A DNA stretch of 64,000 bases, taken from positions 6,165,897 through 6,229,896 of the forward strand of contig NC_134652.1 in assembly GCF_030463565.1 (NCBI RefSeq), read 5' to 3'. The notes under the pieces are model-generated. The model was given only the letters and a program-made list of their open reading frames with translations, did not search any database and had not been told where the DNA came from. The translations under genes and the position numbers were made by a program. How positions within the stretch are numbered: position 1 is the first letter of the stretch; the number at the start of each line of letters is the position of its first letter. Source of the DNA: Pelecanus crispus. Taxonomy: Eukaryota > Chordata > Aves > Pelecaniformes > Pelecanidae. Positions 56,703 through 64,000 of this stretch are shown here, piece after piece.

Positions 56703-59700
56703 CCTGGACCTACTTCTGAGCATCAGAATAGCGGGCACCTGGTATAGAGGTGTGTCTCATGGGCTTCACTTTCTGCTGCTTCAGGTCCTCTTGCTGCTTG
56801 TCACCACACAAGGGATGTTATCCGTATCGAAGAGAGGGACAGAAAAGCAAAGTTGAGTGCCAGCTAAATTCTACCATGCCTATTCCTTCACTTGCCTTGC
56901 TATTGTTATTTTAATTGTATTTTTAAAATGACTGTAAGTGAAAGCATTTGGTGAACCTCAGCAAAGCTGAGGAGTTGTGAGATCTGACCTAGTTTCATTC
57001 CCCTCCTCACATGCCGTTGCAAGTTGTGTGTAATTATTGCTTTTCCTCCCCCGCAAAAGAACTGGCGCATCAGTTTGGGACATCAACCGATGTCGAGCAG
57101 CCTCGCAAAGCCTCTTACGGTAGCAAAGCCACAAGAGCAGAGAGGAGGGGAGAATTCCTTTGTGCCAAGGAAACTTGCATTTGTGAGGGTTTACTGGGAA
57201 GGGCAGTGGGCTAGGGGACTGGAAGGGAGGAAAAAGGAGGATGAGAAGCTGGTTGGGGAGGAGAGAATCGGATTTTGGCTGTATTTTTTTTTTTTTTCGC
57301 TTCTCCTAGCTTTTCATGAGTTTCTGTTTTGAAAGGAGTTTTGTGACGTGGTAGTTGTCACCCCAGGCTTTCTGGCAGGGGGCTGGTGGCTGTTCCTGAG
57401 CGGGGCGTGGGGTTGGATGCCGTGGCTGGACATGCCTTCGCACTCCGCGCTGACCAGGGCAAGTCTGTAGGAGGTTAAATTGTGGTTGGACGGAACAGAA
57501 CTTGATCGGAGCACCATGCTGCAACTTAGTTTTTAAACGTATTAAAAAGTTGTGGTGTAGAAAAGCTACGTAAGGCTCATGATTTTCTTTAGGATGGCCT
57601 GTGTGGGTGTGCAGGGGGACAGGTGAGGTGCTGGCAGGGCCGGCTGCTGGGCAGCAAGGGCGACCGTGCTTTTGTGAGACTTGCTTTGCAAGTTTGTAAA
57701 GTGCCCTGCTCAGTGTCTCCGTGTTGCAACGTTTAATTTGTTTCAAGGAAAGTAATATGATTTCTAATTCTGAACGCCACCCAACAGTTCTTAAAAATCA
57801 TTTTAAAACCCCAGTTTAAATTCTGAGTGGTTCTTGAGCTTGGTTCTATTAAACATAGTTTAATCATGAAAAATAATCCTGTTTGGATATTACAGTGTTG
57901 ACGTACCCAGATTTATCTGATATTGTTTACTTACCCGGGTAGCACAGGTATTTCAGACGTGCAGGATTAACACGGAGGCTCTGTAATAAGTCTGCAGCGC
58001 ACCACTACTCCGTAGCAGCCCTTCTCCTGACAATTCAGAAGCATCTGAACCATCTTCCATTAGCATGGCAAAGTGCCCAGGAGCCGCTGCTTCAGTAAGG
58101 AGTGATGGAGGCGTCTGCAAGTTAAAAATAACCCTGGCCATGTAAATGGTTGTGGGCCACCTGGAAGTGCAGCTAGCCAGCCTAGCTTTTAGCTTTCGGG
58201 CTGCTTCTGCTGCTCCTTCCTTGTCCCCAGGTACGACTGGTGACTGCTCTGTGTGGAGCTGGAATTCAGCTAGCTCTGGTATCTTTTGACTAAATGTTGC
58301 TCTCCGTTAAAAGGGAGCCTGGTATGCCTTGAAGCTTTGAAGTATTTGGAGAATACCCTATGGTTTATACGCGTTGTGGATAGGACTTTCAAAAGCGCTG
58401 AGGGGATGTTTGAGGGATATTATTTCCAGTGACTCTTTTCAAATCCCACTTTAGGAAGTGGGGGAAGATGAATTTCAGGGGAACAGGCGAGATGAGACTT
58501 CCAGACGAGCTGCTAAAATTAAGAGGATTTGTATAAAGTAAAAATGGGACCAAGTACAAAAGAAACAACTGCTGACTTGCTTATAGGGAATCTGAATAGA
58601 TGTTCTTTGCATCCAGAACTAACACTCGAACATGAAATTGTGCAATTTTTAACCTCGCAGTTGTTATTATTTCTTTTGCATGTTGAGTAGTAATAGTCCT
58701 GGGCATGGCCTTCAGCAAACCTGGAAGAAAAAGGTTGTGTTTTTATGTTTGGATTTATGCTATGTTCTGCTATGTTTTTATGTTGCTCTTGAAATGCAAA
58801 GAAAGAACCTGGAAAAAACCTACAGACTGGAAGAGATGCAAGAAAATATTAAAACCAAGAAAACCCCTTTGTGACTAAACATACGTGCTCATACCTTTTC
58901 CCAAGGCTGTATATCTTGTATGGAGCCTTTCCCGAGCAGATTAATGCGCCATTGGACAATGGGACTTGGTTAAACTGCTCTGCCACTTGGTTATGTGCAG
59001 AATACAGTCAGGAAGATTTGATGTTCTGCTGTTGCTGAAAGTAGAAACAATGAGAAAATGATCCTAGTCTTGGATTCTGCTTTTTAGAGAGAGAAGGTTA
59101 ATTTTCCTTTCAGCTTTTCATTTGAGGTTCTGGCAAAAGGTGATATGTTTCCCCTCTGTATTGTATAATAGATTACACGAGAAGCCTCTTCTGTAATGAG
59201 TTTGAAGAGTAGTTAATTATTTTTTGAGATTGCATTACATGTGTATTAGGTTTATATTGTACTCCCCAGCACACTTAGCGCAGAGACTATCGCTCTGTTA
59301 CTTTAGGCAGCTGATGGAGCTTATGGCTTGAACAGAAATGGTCAAGATTTGGTGCTTGGAACTGAAGGTGCAAATCCTGAAGGTGGCCTGTAGTTTCTCA
59401 TCATACTGATGGAAATATAAAAGGCAGCACAATAATTTTAGGGGTTTTGGTGTGGCTGCTCAGGGTTGGGGGTGTTTTCTCCCTCCCTGGTTACCAAGTT
59501 TTTGTGCAGAAGACATACTGATGCTTTGGTGTTTCTTGCCATGTCCTGTATCTGGAGATAAATCCTACGGTGACTGTGGTATAAAGAAGTCTTCATCCTG
59601 TGAGGAGCAGACCGTGAAGAATGGGGACAAACAGGAAGAAATTGCAGGGCAGTTCCCAGCAGCAGGAGGTGGCCTCGCTGATCTCTCTGCTGTTTACTTT

Positions 59701-60580
59701 GAACTTGGCATGCTCTGAGTCTTCCCTGGCTTGGCTTCCAAAGCATAAAGCACACAGCCAAGCCCATGAGCATGTGATACTTGGCATTTTTGATGCATGT
59801 TGCGTGGTTTTGCAGTCGTAACTCAATGATCACAACTGTAAAGACAGGTAGAAGCAGGCAGGCTACAAGTTGTAGGAATTTTTAATCTCTTCATGAAGCC
59901 TAGACAAGTACAATTTTTTTTCCCTTTTGAGAAGGAGTTGTCTTCCTTTAACCATGGGGTGAGACACATCAACCCAACTGCTTTGCAGCCATCAAAACCG
60001 TGCTGAAATAGTTCATGTCAGCCAACACACCAGCAGAGCAGGGGAACCTCGTGAGGTTTGCCCCCACTGCTCTGTTCTGCTGGGTGTGATGAGGCCCTTG
60101 TGTCTGTAACCAGGGCTAAATGCTTGGGGGTAGTTACCTCGAGGAGTTGCAGTTCCATGATGGCTCATCTGCCAAAGAGCATTACACAAGGCAGATAGAT
60201 GGAATTGTGTGGGGATGACCTTTAGGTGCACATGCAGAACTTTTCTTTTGCCCTGGGGGTCCTGCAAGTGGTGAAACTCCTTGCTGCTCACCAGAATTAT
60301 TTATTTTTCTAAGTCTTCAAAGCTTAGGAAAACAAGTTAGCGCAGTGTAATATTTTCCCTTAGCCGTGATGACATTGGCAAGTATTTCAATTGGAGGAGA
60401 TTCACTGTTTTTAATGATCTTAGTATATGTAACACTCAATAGGAGTTGACATGATACTGGAGGTCCACGCTCTAGCAGGACAGTGTGGCTGGAAGCTCTA
60501 CACTTGCTAGAGTACCAGGCATGTATTATGTGGCAACACTTAACTTCATTTTGCAAATGTTCACTTCCAGGGCAAACAGA

Positions 60581-60605
60581 TTTTTTTTTTTTTTTTTTTT
60601 TTTTT
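60581..60605. repeat. Poly-T run, 25 bases
   Basis: The longest pure T run in the window. It could be the complement of a poly-A tail of a minus-strand retroposed copy, but the adjacent sequence (60605-60840) does not resemble a known SINE or coding sequence. Confidence 0.9.
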
Positions 60606-63600
60606 GGTCTGGTTTCCTCTCTTGTACCCATTAGATGACTAGGTCCTTATAGAATAAGGATAATAGTGTTAAAGAAGATGCCAGGAAAAAATATCTCAAT
60701 TTATTTTGGAGAGTCTGGCGCTTAACATTTTGTGGAAGTCGCTGTGCTTTCAAACCAAGCAGCCTGGGAGCTTGTTTTAAAGGAGCAAGTGAACACTTAG
60801 AATCTGCCACATTTTTTATGTTTGCAACTATCACATAGATCTCCTGCTCTTTGGTGCTGTTTGATGAAGTTTTTCTACAAGACCTATATCTTTTTCATCA
60901 GATTTGAACAATTAAAGTTTTTATACGTTGAGGGGGATGATTCCTGCTCTTTGGGGTGCTGTTCACAGTGACAAAATTTGTGGGTTTTATATTTTAATTT
61001 TTTTGTGTGTGTTTTATAATTATAGAAGGAACTTTAGTAACTTGGAAAGGAAAGTATTTTATCAGAACAGAGAGACTTCCTGATTGTGCCTGGCGGAGGC
61101 AGAGCTGGGCAGAGCTGGCAGCTAGCTGGCGGAAACGCCGTACAAAGACGACAGCAGGAATCCAGTGACTTTGGAGAAGCAGATGGATGAATTGCAAACA
61201 CTATTTTGTCCCCCTTTGTATAAGGAGATGTGCTTAGCCTTTGCGGCTTCGGTTTGCCATTAGCTAACGGGAGATAGTCACTGTGCCCAGGAACGACCGT
61301 TTGCATTTTTAAACCGGTGGCTGTTTCTTCTGTAGGCTGAGTTTATCATCCATCATCAGAAGAGGACATGGAGCTACTCTTTCATATTAGCCTGCCAACT
61401 TAAACTGAAGGAGAAGCCCATCAGCTTGTACCTGGGAGGTGGGAGGGAAGGTTGCCAGCCTGACTGGTGGTACCTGGGCTGCCTGATCTGGCAGAGGCTG
61501 CCTCGTGGAGAGAGCATTAAAGGCTTGGGTTTGACTCGCAAAGTTGTGGGGCCCGTGGCTATCTGCTTCAGGCGTAGCTGGACACCCCTGCTCTGTGTTG
61601 CTCATCCAGCGTGCTCTTACTGAATCTTCCTCAATGACAGGAAAAAGAGGAGAAAGGGGTCAGAGAAGCAGGAGGAGTGGTGGTGGTTGGCAGCTTGGCG
61701 TTCCCTGTGGGGACATTCAATTTTGCAATGAACCTCTTGGATTCTTGACAGGTCAGGTCCGCTGACCCTTCTGGGCACGCTGTGGTGAGTGTTTAGTTAT
61801 TTACTAAAGCCTTTTGAAGGGAAAGTGGCTTGATGGGGTCTGAGGCTTTTGTGTGAGGAGAGTTGTGTGAGAATCTTTGCTGGGGTTAGCTATTAGCTGA
61901 TTGTTTAATTATTTGGCTCTGTAACTAAGTAACTAAATGCCTTGAGCCTTAAGATAAGCAGCTCTTTGTTAACATTTTAATAAATGGAGGCAAATAATAA
62001 TAATTTAAAACCTAGCGAAGTATAAATCTCTCGTTTCAGTGACCGAATCTTGAATAGGAGCATGATTAAGAAGCATGGAATATCATTGCCTATCTCATAA
62101 TAATCTGAAATAGCACATTCAGAATGTCCCCAGCCCTCTGCTGTGGTTATGGTTTTTATACAAACATTATTTACTCCATTTGGTGGCCGGATGGCATAAA
62201 CCATGCTGCGAGACTGTATGAGCAGGCAAAGAAAAAAGTTTGCGCCTGTTTATTTAACAGCAGCTTGGTTTTCCATGGCAGTATTGTTCAATAGCTCCAC
62301 CTATGAAGTTACAATACATTGTGTGCACCAGGAGTACAAATAAGGATGTAGCTGAGAGCAGACAATAGCAGAGGCAACGTTCCCTCCCTTGTCCCCCAGT
62401 GTTTAACACCACCACCAGAAATTTTACGCATGCCTTTGTTGCTTGTTTGTTTTTTAAGGGGTGATAGACAGGTGTTATTCGTATCGGTTAATGCACCTTT
62501 GCCATAGGAACGAAGGCCACAATTGTAGGATTTGCAGGAGAACTCGCTTAGAAAGGCATCCTGTGCTGCCTTCCCTCGGCGGTGCGGAGCTCGCCCAGCA
62601 AAGGCTGGTTTTCCAGGCTTATGGCGATGGCTGAAGGAAACAGCTTCAAGGCAGAGCTTCTGAGAGGGCTGGAGGAACATGAAGGTGATGCCAGATCATC
62701 AAGCCTTGCTTGGTGGTGCAGGCTCTGAAGGGCTATCTCCTCCTTCTCCCATCTAGCTATTTTCACAAAGGGAAAATTCAGGAGGATGCTGAAAACACCG
62801 GAGGATGGGTACAAGCGAGGGCTGAGCAAACTTGCAGCCTTACTTCTCTGGTACGCTCAAAAGACATGGAAGCGGGGAAATAATCCTGATGTCAGCCTCA
62901 GGAGAACCCTTGATTTGGTGGTATGGCATGCACATGAGTTCAAACTTCATCCCTAAATTTCAGAGCGGTGTAAAAATCCTTGCGCGGTGTCCTGGAGAGA
63001 GAGTTAACTTTGCAGCGTAGGTTGTTTATGTGCTGCCGGGAATTTTTTAACAGTTTAAACTGGTTGATTTTCTCAGTGAAGCTGTTGGGCGGACTCATGC
63101 CTCAGAATCCCACCTGCTCTCTGTTTGCTTTTGGGCACCATTTCAAACCCACACTGGAAAAAGTTTATAGGCAAACATTATAAAAAGCGACAGTCTTAAG
63201 TGCTGCTACATTCTAGTTTGGCAACACAAAGGCTTACCTGAAATAACTCACTATTTCCAAGCATGACTTCATTATTTCATGGCAACACTTTGTGCTGTAT
63301 CTTCCCTGATACTCTAGAGAGAAAGAAATGGAGGAGGATAATATTTACCAAATGCTAATACCCATTTGAAACTTGTTTTTCTTCAGTGTACTAGTAATTT
63401 TCCTTGTAAAAGGAAATTTTTTTTGTAATTTTGAAATAAATTACTGTTCTTGAGTTTGGATTTGTGTTGAAAGACTCAGTGTAAATTTGGGGATAACAGT
63501 TTAAAGAGATGGGAGGTAGAAAATGATTTTCCTTGTAATTGTATGTGAACAACCGATCTGCCCAGGAGGACACCGCAACCTGCGTGACCATCCTGCGAGT

Positions 63601-64000
63601 TTCCTGGGGCTCTTCAGCAAAAGAAAGCCGCTAATGCACTTAAAGCAGGGTTGAGTTATCTTTACCCGCCATGGCTTTTAAAAAGTTTAAACAAAGACAT
63701 TTTTAAAGACTCCTGTACATTGTTGGCACAGGGTAAACTCTGTAAAAGAAATTTTCTTTGCAGGTAGAGCGTTACGAAGAAGTCTTAAAAACTTCAAAGG
63801 AAATTAGCTAGCTGGCTTCAGCTATTTTTTTTTTTTTTTAATTTGACAGTGGAATCTGATTTTAAAAAAATCTCAAGCATACTCAAATATACTTATTGCT
63901 CATATGAAATATATGTAGAAAGAAGCCTGTGCTCCTTCTGGAAATTAGATTTCTAACAGCATAGTGTGGTGCTCGGTGAAACAGCTGCATTGCAGATCTG

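Larger units (their letters stand above)
50458..64000 (+). other. FGFR2: FGFR2 intron 2, 5' part (runs off the window)
   Basis: It starts GTAAGT and continues past the window end without an acceptor followed by a recognisable Ig-I exon. More than 13.5 kb is in line with the large second intron of FGFR2 in other vertebrates. Human intron 2 is known for regulatory variants linked to breast cancer risk, so enhancers here would not be surprising. I see simple T-rich tracts, a GC-rich patch at 54170-54370, two notable inverted repeats, and a CNE-like stretch at 52540-52650, but no clear transposon and no nested gene. Confidence 0.85.

Noticed and set aside
60581..60840. T25 run considered as the tail of a minus-strand processed pseudogene
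   Set aside because: Adjacent sequence has no coding similarity or SINE blocks that I recognise, and no flanking duplication is visible.
1..64000. CRISPR array, bacterial operon, tRNA or rRNA genes
   Set aside because: No regularly spaced repeats, no prokaryotic gene density, and no cloverleaf or rRNA signature found. The window is vertebrate nuclear DNA.

Overview
This looks like bird nuclear DNA. It carries 3' ends of CR1 LINEs with the diagnostic tail built on ATTCTATG, old amniote MIR-like SINE remnants, and no primate or rodent repeats. Its one clear gene matches avian FGFR2 in signal peptide and splice pattern. I cannot name the species from the sequence. Nearly all open reading frames of 60-200 codons here are chance frames, and the longest ones (353 and 404 codons, minus strand, about 44.7-46.4 kb) are by-products of a GC-rich island.

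Layout. Positions 1 to about 44,800 are gene-poor intergenic DNA upstream of FGFR2. They hold two convincing CR1 copies (about 36.0-36.7 kb and 39.4-39.6 kb), a decayed CR1-type reverse transcriptase fragment on the minus strand near 28.3 kb, three degenerate MIR-like SINEs, a pair of old repeats with a CCCATTGAC/AATGGGAG motif near 25.3-25.7 kb, simple repeats, and several short palindromes that resemble transcription-factor sites. From about 44,800 to 46,400 lies a TATA-less CpG-island promoter with GC boxes, an inverted CCAAT box and strong G-quadruplex motifs. Non-coding exon 1 ends at 45,863. Intron 1 (45,864-50,200) leads to exon 2 (50,201-50,457), which holds the rest of the 5' leader and the first 39 codons of FGFR2 (signal peptide and start of the ectodomain). 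From 50,458 to the window end is the 5' part of intron 2. The Ig domains, transmembrane segment and kinase lie beyond the window.

How it works together. Everything interpretable serves one receptor tyrosine kinase gene: an intergenic region that may hold distal enhancers, a CpG-island promoter, and a 5' leader crowded with upstream AUGs. The most interesting part is that leader. It has at least six upstream reading frames, one overlapping the receptor start out of frame, plus an in-frame upstream AUG that would add 19 residues ahead of the signal peptide. I found no second protein-coding gene, RNA gene or novel multi-gene system that I could support.
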